Source: an uncultured Steroidobacter sp.
GTDB lineage: Bacteria; Pseudomonadota; Gammaproteobacteria; Steroidobacterales; Steroidobacteraceae
Direction of reading: 5' to 3'
Assembly (NCBI GenBank): GCA_946478975.1
Contig: CAMLEO010000004.1
Location: 5,742 to 69,741 of the forward strand
Length of the DNA: 64,000 bases
Shown: positions 50,177-59,318 of the stretch, piece by piece
Layout of the letters: each line of letters starts with the position of its first letter
Position numbering within the stretch: position 1 is the first letter of the stretch
Translations under genes and position numbers: made by a program
Notes under the pieces: model-generated
Database searches by the model: none
The model's input: only the letters and a program-made list of their open reading frames with translations
Told to the model about the DNA's origin: nothing

Positions 50177-51046
50177 CTATATCCGAAACTCGCAGCGACC
50201 GAAGTCCTGAACGATGGTGCCGCGATCGCTGGCGACAACTCGAAATGACGCATCACCGGCGCCGATGTTCCAAATCTCCAGCCGCAGCGGCTCGCCGGGA
50301 AACACCGGGCTGGTGAAGCGCGTGTCGAGCCGGGCCAGTTGCGATGCGTCGTCACCACACAGCGCTTTGATCAATGCTCGCCCGGCCATGCCGTAATGAC
50401 ACAGGCCATGCAGGATCGGCCGATCGAAACCGGCGACGCCGGCGACTTCCGGATCGATGTGCAGCGGGTTGTAGTCGCCGGACAAACGATAGATCAATGC
50501 TTGATTGAGCGTGGACGGCAGTTCCATCGTCATATCGGCGGGACGATCGGCCGGCACGGCACGCGGCTTCGGTGCACCCTCGCTCTTGCCGCCGAATCCG
50601 CCGTCGCCGCGCAGAAAAGAAACAATCCCCAATGTGACCAGCAGATCCCCGGACGCCGTGTCGAACAGCTTGCGCGTCATATATAGAATCGCGCCCTTCT
50701 CCGCGCCCTTGTCGTAAATCTCGTCGATAGAGATTTCGCTCATCACCGTGCCTTCGACCGGCAGTGGCTCGTGCAACAACAACGACTGCTCCGCGTGCAG
50801 CAGCATTCGATAGTTGATGCCGAACTCCGGCTGCGCCAACAACATCGCACCGGCCGCCAGCGTCACCGCTTGCATCGGCAGCGTGACCAGTGATTTCTCA
50901 TACACATATTTGAGATCGCCAGGGTCGATGGGATTTGTCGCGCCGACGCCCAGGCCGAGCGCGTACAGCATGGTGTCACGCCGGGTATAGGTGTGACGCA
51001 CCGGCTCGATCTTCATGTTCTTGAGCTTGTCGTAGTCGATGGCCAT
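50177..51046 (-). CDS. MaoC-family (hotdog) enoyl-CoA hydratase 2
   Basis: 289 residues with the double-hotdog layout of (R)-hydratase 2 / sterol-type 3-hydroxyacyl-CoA hydratases. The catalytic Asp/His segment is YRLSGDYNPLHIDPEVAGVAGFDRPILHGLC; the N-terminal hotdog includes TYTRRDTMLYALGLGVGATN. Enzymes like this hydrate enoyl-CoA from fatty-acid or sterol side-chain degradation. The ATG at 51046 is near the ZTP riboswitch of the divergent glyA. Confidence 0.93.
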   Translation of the reverse strand: MAIDYDKLKNMKIEPVRHTYTRRDTMLYALGLGVGATNPIDPGDLKYVYEKSLVTLPMQAVTLAAGAMLLAQPEFGINYRMLLHAEQSLLLHEPLPVEGTVMSEISIDEIYDKGAEKGAILYMTRKLFDTASGDLLVTLGIVSFLRGDGGFGGKSEGAPKPRAVPADRPADMTMELPSTLNQALIYRLSGDYNPLHIDPEVAGVAGFDRPILHGLCHYGMAGRALIKALCGDDASQLARLDTRFTSPVFPGEPLRLEIWNIGAGDASFRVVASDRGTIVQDFGRCEFRI

Positions 51047-51142
51047 GACGCGCGCCGCTCCTTAACTTACGCGCAGCAATTGTACGCCAACGGCTTGCGT
51101 GCCAGCTTGCAGTCTCCGAAATCGTTAGCGTAGGATCCGCTC

Positions 51143-51228
51143 CGCGCATGTGACTGGCGTCAGATGGAGCACACCATCGGGAAGCATGCGTGCGGGATCC
51201 AACCCGCTGCGGCCGCTCGCCTGGGCAC
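51143..51228 (+). ncRNA. ZTP riboswitch (pfl motif) before glyA
   Basis: The aptamer elements of the pfl motif are present: P1 CGCATG/CATGCG (51145-51150 with 51185-51190) enclosing the conserved TGTGACTGGCG, P2 GATGG/CCATC followed by GGGAAGC, then P3 GCGGG/CCCGC and the conserved CGCCTGGGCA (51218-51227). It lies 30 bp before the glyA start. This class senses ZTP/ZMP, a sign of 10-formyl-tetrahydrofolate shortage, and turns on one-carbon genes such as glyA. Confidence 0.95.
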
Positions 51229-51236
51229 CACGTCCA

Positions 51237-51250
51237 CCTTCTCGAAGGAG
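51237..51250 (+). promoter_or_regulatory. Hairpin masking glyA ribosome-binding site
   Basis: CCTT-CTCG-AAGG folds over the AAGGAG ribosome site of glyA. It adjoins the aptamer end, which suggests ligand-dependent control of translation. Confidence 0.6.
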
Positions 51251-51257
51251 CGCCGCC

Positions 51258-52520
51258 ATGCAGATCTCATTCGACTTACTCCGCTCGTCCGACCCCGATG
51301 TCTACGCCGCCGTGATCGGCGAAGAGCAACGCCAGCGCGAGGGGCTCGAGCTCATTCCGTCCGAGAACTACGCCTTTCCCGAGGTGTACGCCACCAACGG
51401 CTCCGTGTTCGCCAACAAATACTCCGAGGGCTACGTCGGCCGGCGCTACTACGGCGGCCAGCAGTTCACCGATCGCATCGAATCGCTCGCGATCGAACGC
51501 GCCAGGCAATTGTTCCGCGCCGAGCACGTCAACGTGCAGCCGCTCAGCGGTTCGCCGATGAATCAAGCGGCGTACATGGCGTGCCTTGCGCCCGGCGACA
51601 CCGTGCTCGCAATGGACCTGTCGCACGGCGGCCATCTCACTCATGGCGCGCCGGTGTCGTGCATGGGGCGGATATTCAACTTCGTACGTTACAAGACCGT
51701 CGCGCCGGAAGGTTATATCGACTACGACGCCGTGCTCGCCACCGCCCGCCAAGTACGGCCGAAGATTGTTCTCTGCGGCCACTCATCCTATCCACGCGAA
51801 GTGGATTACGCGCGCTTTCGAGCGATTGCCGATGACGTCGGCGCGCTCTGCATGGCGGACGTTTCGCACGTCGGCGGCCTCATCGCGGGCGGTGCGCTCA
51901 CCAATCCGGTGGACGCCGGCTTCGACATCGTCACAACCACAACTCACAAATCGCTGCGCGGACCGCGCGGCGGAATGATTCTGTGCAAGTCGTCGCTCGC
52001 ACAGAAGATCGATGCTGCCGTGTTTCCGGGCATGCAAGGCGGCCCGCACATGAATGCGGTCGCCGGCATCGCGGTGACGATGAAGCTCGCGGCCCAACCT
52101 GAATTCAAAGCTTACGCGCAGCAAGTCGTGCGTAACGCTCGGACCTTAGCCGATGAGCTGCTGAAGCGCGGCTGCAGCCTCATCACCGGCGGCACGGAAA
52201 ATCATCTGATCGTCATCGACGTGGTGCGTTCATTCGACATCGACGGACGTGTCGCGGAGACGGCGCTCGATCTCGCCGGCCTCACCGTAAACAAACAAGT
52301 GATCCCTGACGACCCGCGGCCGCCGTTGAAGCCCAGCGGCATCCGACTCGGCACGCCGGCAATGACCACGCGCGGATTGAAAGAGCCGCAGATGACACAA
52401 GTCGCGGAGTGGATCGTGCAAGCGCTGCGATCTCACGACGACTCCGCCAGGCTGCGCAGCTTGCATGAAGAAGTTCGCGCACTTTGCCAAGCCTTTCCGG
52501 TGCCCGGACTCGGCGAGTAG
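51258..52520 (+). CDS. glyA: Serine hydroxymethyltransferase
   Basis: 420 residues. The PLP lysine is in the T-rich motif TTTTHKSLRGPRGGMILCK; LIPSENYAFPEVYATNGSVFANKYSEGYVGRRYYGGQQF and the substrate-loop KQVIPDDPRPPLKPSGIRLGTPAMTTRG are diagnostic. It converts serine and THF to glycine and methylene-THF. It begins with AAGGAG 7-8 nt upstream of ATG 51258. The stop abuts the stop of the convergent MBL gene with no spacer. Confidence 0.98.
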   Translation: MQISFDLLRSSDPDVYAAVIGEEQRQREGLELIPSENYAFPEVYATNGSVFANKYSEGYVGRRYYGGQQFTDRIESLAIERARQLFRAEHVNVQPLSGSPMNQAAYMACLAPGDTVLAMDLSHGGHLTHGAPVSCMGRIFNFVRYKTVAPEGYIDYDAVLATARQVRPKIVLCGHSSYPREVDYARFRAIADDVGALCMADVSHVGGLIAGGALTNPVDAGFDIVTTTTHKSLRGPRGGMILCKSSLAQKIDAAVFPGMQGGPHMNAVAGIAVTMKLAAQPEFKAYAQQVVRNARTLADELLKRGCSLITGGTENHLIVIDVVRSFDIDGRVAETALDLAGLTVNKQVIPDDPRPPLKPSGIRLGTPAMTTRGLKEPQMTQVAEWIVQALRSHDDSARLRSLHEEVRALCQAFPVPGLGE

Positions 52521-53366
52521 TTATTTTTGTTCCCAGTCCATCCAGGCCCCTGGCTGCAGAGGCTGGATGGACAGGGATCGATCTTGCGCCGCCTTGCGTA
52601 AGCGGCCGATCGGATCCTCGACTTCAACGTACTCATCGCCCAGCCCTGAGACGCCGTAGTGGATCGGAACGATGCGTCGCGCGCCGAGAATCGTTGCGGC
52701 GGCCACCGCCTGCTCCGGTGTGAGCACGCCTGGCTGACCGCTCACTGGTTTGCGCCAACCGAACTTCGCACCGTTCACCGGGAGGCAGGCAACGTCGAAG
52801 GGACCGAACTGACGGCCAATGCGCCACCAGAATCCATGCCACAGCGTGTCGCCGCCGTGAAAGATGCGACGACCGCCGGCCGAGATCACCCACGAAACTT
52901 GCGGATCACCATAGCCGTCCGCCGCAGGTACCGCCGTGGCCGTGAAGTCGCCAAGCAGTTGCGGTTCCCACAACGCAGCCGCTCGTGCTCGCGCTCCTTG
53001 TGGAACAGGCAGCGGGTTCGTTCCTGCCGGATAGATCAGCGTCCCACCTTTGCTCAGCGCTTGCGCCGCCGCTTTCGGATCAAAATGATCCGGATGCGTG
53101 TGAGTAACCAAAACAAACGTATCGCCTACGGCATCGCCGACTGGAATCATGGAATCTGCGAGCGCAGGTCCCCAGGAATCAGGATCGATCAGCGGATCGA
53201 TGAACAACGTGGCCTGCGGAAGCTGCAGGCGAATGCCTGCCCACGCGAGCCGCTGAATTCGCAGGCCGTCTGTGGGTGCGGTTGCTGCAAACACTCGTGT
53301 GCTCGAAAGCACGGTGGCCGCCGACACACCGCACGCGACCAAGAATTCTCGTCGACGCATGTTCAT
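52521..53366 (-). CDS. MBL-fold hydrolase with Tat-type signal (UlaG-like)
   Basis: 281 residues. The N-terminus MNMRRREFLVACGVSAATVLSSTRVFA is a twin-arginine-like signal. The metallo-beta-lactamase motif is HTHPDHFDPKAAAQ; further ligands lie in FHGGDTLWHG and VPIHYG, close to the lactonase/UlaG-type branch. The ATG at 53366 overlaps the stop of the other MBL gene (ATGA). Substrate unknown. Confidence 0.9.
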   Translation of the reverse strand: MNMRRREFLVACGVSAATVLSSTRVFAATAPTDGLRIQRLAWAGIRLQLPQATLFIDPLIDPDSWGPALADSMIPVGDAVGDTFVLVTHTHPDHFDPKAAAQALSKGGTLIYPAGTNPLPVPQGARARAAALWEPQLLGDFTATAVPAADGYGDPQVSWVISAGGRRIFHGGDTLWHGFWWRIGRQFGPFDVACLPVNGAKFGWRKPVSGQPGVLTPEQAVAAATILGARRIVPIHYGVSGLGDEYVEVEDPIGRLRKAAQDRSLSIQPLQPGAWMDWEQK

Positions 53367-54187
53367 GCGCGAACCTCTCGTGATGCGATTGATGCGTCGA
53401 GCGCGAAGATCGATTGCGCGAGGATCACCTCGAGATTGTTTTGATGCCATTCGCGTTCGAACGGCTTAGGCTCGACGTTCGGCGCCAGGCACGACTCGAT
53501 GCGAATCGCACCGATGCCTTCATCAACCTCGCGCGGCGACGCATTGGCACGAATGTCGACCACCGCTTCGCACAGCCGGTCCAAGTAATGAATCGCATTG
53601 TCCAGCGTGGTTGCTGGAAACCGCCCCATGTGCCCGCCGATCACGGCGCTGCGACCGAACTGACGCATGCGAACGATTGCGGCACGCAGGGCAATCGGAT
53701 CCGCTTTGGACAGGTAGACGATGTTTCCAACGATGTTGTCGCCGGCGCAAAGCAGATCGGCGGTCGGCACATCGACGCTGACGTGATCCACGGTCTTGCC
53801 GGGATTGTGAATGAAGTTCAGCTGGTGCTGCCCCCAGCGCAGTGTCATCGCGCTGTCGAACGTCACTTGCGGCTCGCGATAGAACTCGTCGACACGCTCG
53901 TTCTGCGACAGGAATGTATGCCTGTAGTGGCGCTGAGCGATGGTTAGCGCGTTCGGAAACAGCGCCAGGCCAGCCATGTGGTCGGACATAAAATGAGTCG
54001 CCGCGACCACTCGAACCGTCTTGCCCATGTCTTCGCACAAGACTCGACGCAGCCACTGCGCGTCCTCCATGCAGCCGAGCGAGTCGACCAACAGCACGTC
54101 GTCGCCATCGATGAACGCCGTCGCGACAGACTCGTGGTCATCGCCGACAAACATCAGTACATTGGCAGCCAGCTCTTCGAATCGCAC
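53363..54187 (-). CDS. MBL-fold protein with altered metal motif
   Basis: 274 residues of the metallo-beta-lactamase fold: LLVDSLGCMEDAQWL, the motif THFMSDHMAGLALFP, HNPGKTVDHVSVDVPTADLLCAGDNIVGNIVYL and IGGHMGRFP. The motif would be HxHxDH; here the second His is Met (H-F-M-S-D-H). There is no signal peptide. It is the first of two coupled MBL genes and is divergent from a LysR gene. Function unknown. Confidence 0.82.
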   Translation of the reverse strand: MRFEELAANVLMFVGDDHESVATAFIDGDDVLLVDSLGCMEDAQWLRRVLCEDMGKTVRVVAATHFMSDHMAGLALFPNALTIAQRHYRHTFLSQNERVDEFYREPQVTFDSAMTLRWGQHQLNFIHNPGKTVDHVSVDVPTADLLCAGDNIVGNIVYLSKADPIALRAAIVRMRQFGRSAVIGGHMGRFPATTLDNAIHYLDRLCEAVVDIRANASPREVDEGIGAIRIESCLAPNVEPKPFEREWHQNNLEVILAQSIFALDASIASREVRA

Positions 54188-54267
54188 CGTCCACTCCCGT
54201 CGTTTCGACGGCAGCCATGGTTGTCGAGACCGGCGAGCGCGACAAACGAGATCTTTTGATCGATCGC

Positions 54268-55194
54268 ATGAGAAAAAGTAAGCCGAGCCAGATCGTGAAG
54301 TCCCGCCGCCCCGCGCCGCTCAATGCCCTCCGCGCTTTCGAGGCAGCGGCCCGGTGCCTCAGTTTCCAGGCGGCGGCCGCACAGCTGTTCGTTACGCCGG
54401 CCGCAGTCAGCCACCAGGTGAAGCAACTGGAGGCTTACCTCGGAGTGAAGCTGTTCAATCGCGGCAACCGTTCGATCGCGCTGACGGATGAAGGAGCAGC
54501 GTTGGCTGCATCGCTGAGCGAGTTATTTGGGTTGCTCGAACTGGCGCTCGATCGGGCCACTGCGCCGGCCGCGGCAAATCTACGCGTCAGCACGATGGAA
54601 TCGTTCGCTGCCAAATGGCTCGCACCCCGGCTGCATCGTTTCCATCGCGATCATCCCGATCTCAAAGTGCGCGTACAGACAGGAAATGAGCTGGCCGATA
54701 TTGCTCGCGGCGATGTCGATGTCGCAGTTCGCTATGGGCCCGGTGGTTACGCCGGCGTTGCTTTGGAACGGCTCATGGACGCACCGGTCTTCCCGGTCTG
54801 CGCTCCTGCTCTGAATCTCACCAGCCTGGAGGACCTGCGACATCACACCTTGCTTCACGATGAAAGCGCGACGGGCCGCCCGGGCGTGCCGGACTGGTCG
54901 GCTTGGTTGAAAGCGTCCGGCGCGACACGCATCGATGCGGCGCGCGGCCCGGTGTTCGCGAGTATTTATCTGGCCCAGGAAGCAGCGGTTGCCGGGCACG
55001 GCGTGGCATTGGGCGTCGCGCCGCTCGTCGAGGAAGATTTACAACGCGGTCGGTTGATCCGGCCGTTCAAACATTCCCTGCCGAATGCTTACGCTTTTTG
55101 GATCGTTCGTCGCCACGGCTCCGAAGCAACTCCGGCTGTCGACGCTTTCTGCCGTTGGCTGCGTAAGGAAGCCACTGACGCAGCGTCGATCTGA
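54268..55194 (+). CDS. LysR-type regulator (GcvA-like)
   Basis: 308 residues from ATG 54268; the frame opens 17 codons earlier. The wHTH reads PLNALRAFEAAARCLSFQAAAAQLFVTPAAVSHQVKQLEAYLGVKLFNRGNRS, as in GcvA and AmpR-like proteins, with effector domain SLEDLRHHTLLHDES and AAVAGHGVALGVAPLVEEDLQRGRLIRPF. It is divergent from the two MBL genes and probably regulates them (inferred). Confidence 0.92.
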   Translation: MRKSKPSQIVKSRRPAPLNALRAFEAAARCLSFQAAAAQLFVTPAAVSHQVKQLEAYLGVKLFNRGNRSIALTDEGAALAASLSELFGLLELALDRATAPAAANLRVSTMESFAAKWLAPRLHRFHRDHPDLKVRVQTGNELADIARGDVDVAVRYGPGGYAGVALERLMDAPVFPVCAPALNLTSLEDLRHHTLLHDESATGRPGVPDWSAWLKASGATRIDAARGPVFASIYLAQEAAVAGHGVALGVAPLVEEDLQRGRLIRPFKHSLPNAYAFWIVRRHGSEATPAVDAFCRWLRKEATDAASI

Positions 55195-55334
55195 CAACAC
55201 TTGTGTATCGGGCCCGCGGAGCGAAACAAACATCCATAAAACATTGTGGTCAAGTTGTGGGAACGAACCTGACGCATGGGGCGTAGCACTTACGGAATTG
55301 CGGGCGAGCGTTAAATAAGTACGAGGAAGCCCCC

Positions 55335-57641
55335 ATGCCTCTGGCCAGGTGCGCAACCGGGATGTTGTTGTCGTTTGCTGTACTGATCGCTGGCTGTCAT
55401 GGCGGCGGTGGCGGCGACGGTGGAGCAGCCGTGCAAGAGCCTCCACCCAGCTCACCTGGGCCGCCGTCTCAACCCGATCCGCCGCAGCCTCCGCCGACGC
55501 CGCCACCATCGACGCCGACGGTCGGCCTCGATCAACGCCCCAGCAATCCAACGTGCATCGCGCCAGCTCGTGCGACGGGCGGCGCCAGCATCGCCACGCA
55601 GCGAGTGTTTCCAAATCTTTCGTTCAAGGATCCGGTGACCAAGAGCAGCCGGAATCCCCTGCTCATGATCCAGGCGCCGCACGATTCCAGCCGCTGGTTC
55701 GTGGTCGAACGCTTCGGCACCGTGCGCGTGTTTGAAAACAATCCGGCCGTCGCCGCCTCCTCCTTGTTTGTAGATATCGCCGCGCGAGTGCAATCCACCT
55801 GCGCCGAATGCGGCCTGCTCGGCATGGCATTTCATCCGGACTTCCCGACGACACCGCGCGTGTACCTGGTTTACACCAGTTTAGATACCAACGGCGGCGG
55901 ACCGGACACTCATCTTTCCCAATTCACGTCGCCCGACGGCGGCCTGACGCTCGATCCCGCGTCCGAGCGCGTGCTCATGACCATCTGGAAACCGAATGTG
56001 CATCATCACGGCGGCAACATCATCGTGGGCCGCGACGGTTATCTCTATTTCGGGACCGGCGACGGCAATACTTCAACCCGCAACCACGCTCAGGATCTGA
56101 AAACATTGCTCGGCAAGATCCTGCGCATCGATATTCGCGGCACGACAGCTTCCACGCCCTATGGCATTCCCGCCGATAATCCCTACGCTTCCAGTACCGG
56201 CCTGTGCAACGGCAACGGCACCGGGACGCAAACCTGTCCCGAGATCTGGGCGTGGGGCTTCCGCAATCCCTGGCGCTGGAGCTTCGATCGGCAGACCGGT
56301 GAGATCTGGCTGGGTGACGTCGGCGAAAGCACCATCGAAGAAGTCGATCGCGTGGTACGCAGCGGCAACTACGGCTGGCGCTGCTACGAAGGTACGCAAA
56401 ACACAGGCAGAAGCTGCGGCACGCCCGTGGGTACGTTCCTGCCGCCGATCGCTCAATACACACATTCGCTCGGCCAGGCAGTCACCGGCGGTTATGTGTA
56501 TCGCGGCTCGGCGATTCCCGGCCTGGTCGGCCAATATCTGTTTGCCGATTTCGTCAGCGGGCGCATCTGGAACATTCCCAACGACACCGCGCCGACCATG
56601 AACATGGATGCCGGCTACGACTCCGGCTTGAATGTTTCTTCATTCGCCGAAGACCAGGACGGCGAAGTGTATGTCGTGAACATGCGCGGCGATCTGCACA
56701 AGATCACCGGTTCAGGCGGCGCATCGGGAGGCGTCGCCACGCAACTCTCCGCGACCGGCTGCGTCGACTCGGCGAACCCGACGCAGCCAGCAGGCGGGCT
56801 CATTCCTTACACCCCGAGCGCGCCCTTCTGGTCCGACGGTGCCGCCAAAGAGCGCTGGATCGCTCTTCCGGACGGACAGAACATCACTATCGGGGCCGAC
56901 GGCGATTGGGACTTCCCCAATGGCACGGTGCTGATGAAGAACTTCCGCCTCGACAATCGTCTGATCGAGACGCGGCTGTTCATGCGTCACCCGGACGGCG
57001 TGTGGGCGGGCTACAGCTATGAATGGAATGCGCAAGGCACGGACGCGACGCTGGTTCGCGGCGGCAAGCAAGTGACGATCGGCAGCCAGACGTGGATCTA
57101 TCCGAGCGAAGCTCAGTGCATGCAGTGTCACACCGAAGCTGCCGGCCGATCGCTCGGCTTGGAGAACAAACAACTCGCAACCAATATCACCTATCCACAG
57201 ACCGGCCGCGACGCGCATCAGCTGCTGACGTTGAATTCGATCAATGTGCTGTCGCCGCCGATCGCCGATCCGTCGGCTGAAGTGGCCTATCCCAATCCGA
57301 CCGGAACGGCTGGCTCACTCAACGAGCGAGCTCGCGCGTATCTGCACACGAACTGCTCGCAATGCCATCGTCCGGGCGGCCCGACGACAGCGAACATGGA
57401 TCTGCGTTATTCGACGCCGCTCGCGAATACGAATGCTTGCGACGCCGCGCCCACGCTCGGTGATCTCGGCATCGCCAATGCTCGGCTCATCGCGCCGGGC
57501 TCGGCCGATCGGTCCGTGATCCCGACGCGCATGAACTCGCGAGGAACTCCGAATGCGATGCCGCCGATCGGCGCCCGAGTCGACACCGACGGACTGCAGT
57601 TGATCCGCGATTGGATCAACTCGCTGTCGAGTTGCAACTAA
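55335..57641 (+). CDS. PQQ-type (glucose/sorbosone) dehydrogenase lipoprotein with two CxxCH heme motifs
   Basis: 768 residues. Lipobox IAGC (Cys21), then a Pro-rich linker (about 33-62). Residues about 85-470 form a six-bladed propeller of the sugar dehydrogenase type (ERFGTVRVFENN, GLLGMAFHPDFP, NVHHHGGNIIVGRDGYLYFGTGDGN, PEIWAWGFRNPWRWSFD, GNYGWRCYEG, FADFVSGRIW). The C-terminal part has CMQCH (595-599) and CSQCH (674-678), for two covalent hemes. It probably passes electrons from sugar or aldehyde oxidation to the respiratory chain at the envelope. The stop overlaps the pectate lyase stop by 4 bp. Confidence 0.88.
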   Translation: MPLARCATGMLLSFAVLIAGCHGGGGGDGGAAVQEPPPSSPGPPSQPDPPQPPPTPPPSTPTVGLDQRPSNPTCIAPARATGGASIATQRVFPNLSFKDPVTKSSRNPLLMIQAPHDSSRWFVVERFGTVRVFENNPAVAASSLFVDIAARVQSTCAECGLLGMAFHPDFPTTPRVYLVYTSLDTNGGGPDTHLSQFTSPDGGLTLDPASERVLMTIWKPNVHHHGGNIIVGRDGYLYFGTGDGNTSTRNHAQDLKTLLGKILRIDIRGTTASTPYGIPADNPYASSTGLCNGNGTGTQTCPEIWAWGFRNPWRWSFDRQTGEIWLGDVGESTIEEVDRVVRSGNYGWRCYEGTQNTGRSCGTPVGTFLPPIAQYTHSLGQAVTGGYVYRGSAIPGLVGQYLFADFVSGRIWNIPNDTAPTMNMDAGYDSGLNVSSFAEDQDGEVYVVNMRGDLHKITGSGGASGGVATQLSATGCVDSANPTQPAGGLIPYTPSAPFWSDGAAKERWIALPDGQNITIGADGDWDFPNGTVLMKNFRLDNRLIETRLFMRHPDGVWAGYSYEWNAQGTDATLVRGGKQVTIGSQTWIYPSEAQCMQCHTEAAGRSLGLENKQLATNITYPQTGRDAHQLLTLNSINVLSPPIADPSAEVAYPNPTGTAGSLNERARAYLHTNCSQCHRPGGPTTANMDLRYSTPLANTNACDAAPTLGDLGIANARLIAPGSADRSVIPTRMNSRGTPNAMPPIGARVDTDGLQLIRDWINSLSSCN

Positions 57642-59053
57642 CGCTGGGTGAGCGTCGGCGCTGCGGGCCCTTTGCGCGAGCGGCCTTCGACATCGGCCGC
57701 CATGTCGTGCAGCCACAGTTCGAGGTTCGTGTAACCGCTCGCTGTGACTCCATTCGGGTCGGCGGGCAACGTGAGCGCGCGACGGTTCTCAGGCACCGAA
57801 GGCCAACCGCCGCCGTTTCGACTACAACGTGCCGTGCCGTTCGGCGCGACGCAGTTGATGATGCGGCCAGTGCGATTACGCACCTGCTCGATGATGCGAC
57901 TATCAACTGTGTCGCGATCAGCCGGCCGTGCGCCTGCGTTCTTCAGCACGCGATTGAGCACCACATCGTTCGAGCTCGGCAGCGTCGTCATGCCCGCGGG
58001 CCAAGCCAGCGGCGAGTTGGATTTAAAGTTCGTGAGCTGCAGCGAGCCATAGATTGAACCCGCCAGCGACCACGGATCGGAGGTCGACTCCTGTCCATGA
58101 TTGTCTAAAAGAAACACTTTGGCGCCGGGCCGCAGCGTGGTTGAGTCCGCACGCAATCCGATCGGCGCCGCCTCGCCCGCCGTGTCCGGGCCACGCAGGA
58201 ACACGTTGCCCACGACCGAGTTCTGAGTCACCGCGCCGTGACTTTGCAGATCGACCGCCGTGTTGCCCCAGTTGTAGACCACGTTATTCACGATGGCGAC
58301 ACGCGTGGCGGCCGTCATCGGATTGCGCGACTGGATGTTCGCCAGCAGATTGCCGGCGAGCGTCGCATTGCCGTTCACCGGTCCGATCAGCACCCCGAAG
58401 CCGTGCTTGCCTTCGGGATGAATCGAGTCGTGCAGCGGCTCGGCGAAGATGTTGTTGATGAGGCTGATGTTGTTCCACTGCTGCCAGGCGCTGGCCACTT
58501 CGTCGAGCGACCACGTGAACGAGCAGTGGTCGACGACGATATTGCTGATCGGCGCCTCGTCCGGCGGACCGGAGATTTTCAAACCGTCGCGATTGATCGG
58601 CGCCTCGCCGCTGGGATCGTCGCCCGGACGCACGTGCAGATGTTGAATCAAAACATTGGACGTTTTGACCAGAATGCCGGCGCCGCGCAAAGTGATGCCC
58701 GGCGATGGCGCAGTCTGGCCCGCGATGGTGAGGAACGGATTGCGCAGCGTGAGATCATCCGGCAAACGAATCGTGCCCGACACTTCGAACACACAAACGC
58801 GGGGCCCGGTCGCGTCCACGCAAGCTTTGAGAGATCCTGCGCCGTCGGATGCGAGATTGGTGACTCGATAAACCGCGCCGCCGCGGCCCGCCGGTGTAGA
58901 AACTCCATGGCTCGACGCCTCTGGAATCACGGAAATGGCGCCAGCGCTCAAGGACGCTGCGGCGGAAGCCGCAGCAGTGACAGCGAGCAAACAACGGCGG
59001 ACGGAGTCTGCTGCGGAAGATGTGGAGGCGATCATCGGCGAGTCGTGGGTCAT
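57638..59053 (-). CDS. Pectate lyase-like exported protein (PL1-type beta-helix)
   Basis: 471 residues with an N-terminal export signal (LLAVTAAASAAASLSAGA). The beta-helix is visible as repeated strands: GTIRLPDDLTLRNPFLTIAGQTAPSPGITLRG, VLIQHLHVRPGDD, IVVDHCSFTWSLDEVAS, ISLINNIFAEPLH, AIVNNVVYNWGNTAV. It looks like the pectate lyase family in which VDHCSFTWSLDE holds ligands for calcium. Likely cleaves polygalacturonate outside the cell, feeding the uptake genes at the left edge; specificity not proved. Convergent with the dehydrogenase gene. Confidence 0.87.
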   Translation of the reverse strand: MTHDSPMIASTSSAADSVRRCLLAVTAAASAAASLSAGAISVIPEASSHGVSTPAGRGGAVYRVTNLASDGAGSLKACVDATGPRVCVFEVSGTIRLPDDLTLRNPFLTIAGQTAPSPGITLRGAGILVKTSNVLIQHLHVRPGDDPSGEAPINRDGLKISGPPDEAPISNIVVDHCSFTWSLDEVASAWQQWNNISLINNIFAEPLHDSIHPEGKHGFGVLIGPVNGNATLAGNLLANIQSRNPMTAATRVAIVNNVVYNWGNTAVDLQSHGAVTQNSVVGNVFLRGPDTAGEAAPIGLRADSTTLRPGAKVFLLDNHGQESTSDPWSLAGSIYGSLQLTNFKSNSPLAWPAGMTTLPSSNDVVLNRVLKNAGARPADRDTVDSRIIEQVRNRTGRIINCVAPNGTARCSRNGGGWPSVPENRRALTLPADPNGVTASGYTNLELWLHDMAADVEGRSRKGPAAPTLTQR

Positions 59054-59175
59054 CTAATATTTCCTCGTCGTATGCGTCTGTGCGCATTCGGGCCGAAAGC
59101 GGAACGGGGAAGTTACAAGTCCACTCGCAGCGATCCCATCGGAGAACCCCTGAACGCAGGGTCCCAAGGCTATGC

Positions 59176-59196
59176 GCAGGTAGTGCATTTACCTGC
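59176..59196. repeat. Inverted repeat upstream of pectate lyase
   Basis: Perfect 7-7-7 arrangement GCAGGTA-GTGCATT-TACCTGC about 125 bp upstream of the lyase ATG, in a 265-bp gap otherwise without a recognisable gene. May be an operator or RNA hairpin; no protein in the window is an obvious partner. Confidence 0.55.
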
Positions 59197-59318
59197 ACGC
59201 AGATCGCGACAATCGTGGTACTCGTGGAACTAGGTGGGCAATCGATGCTGCCCTTCACCCGCGCGGCGGAGTTTGTGTTTCCTGGGGAGCCGCCGCAACT
59301 GTTTCCAGATGTAGACAG

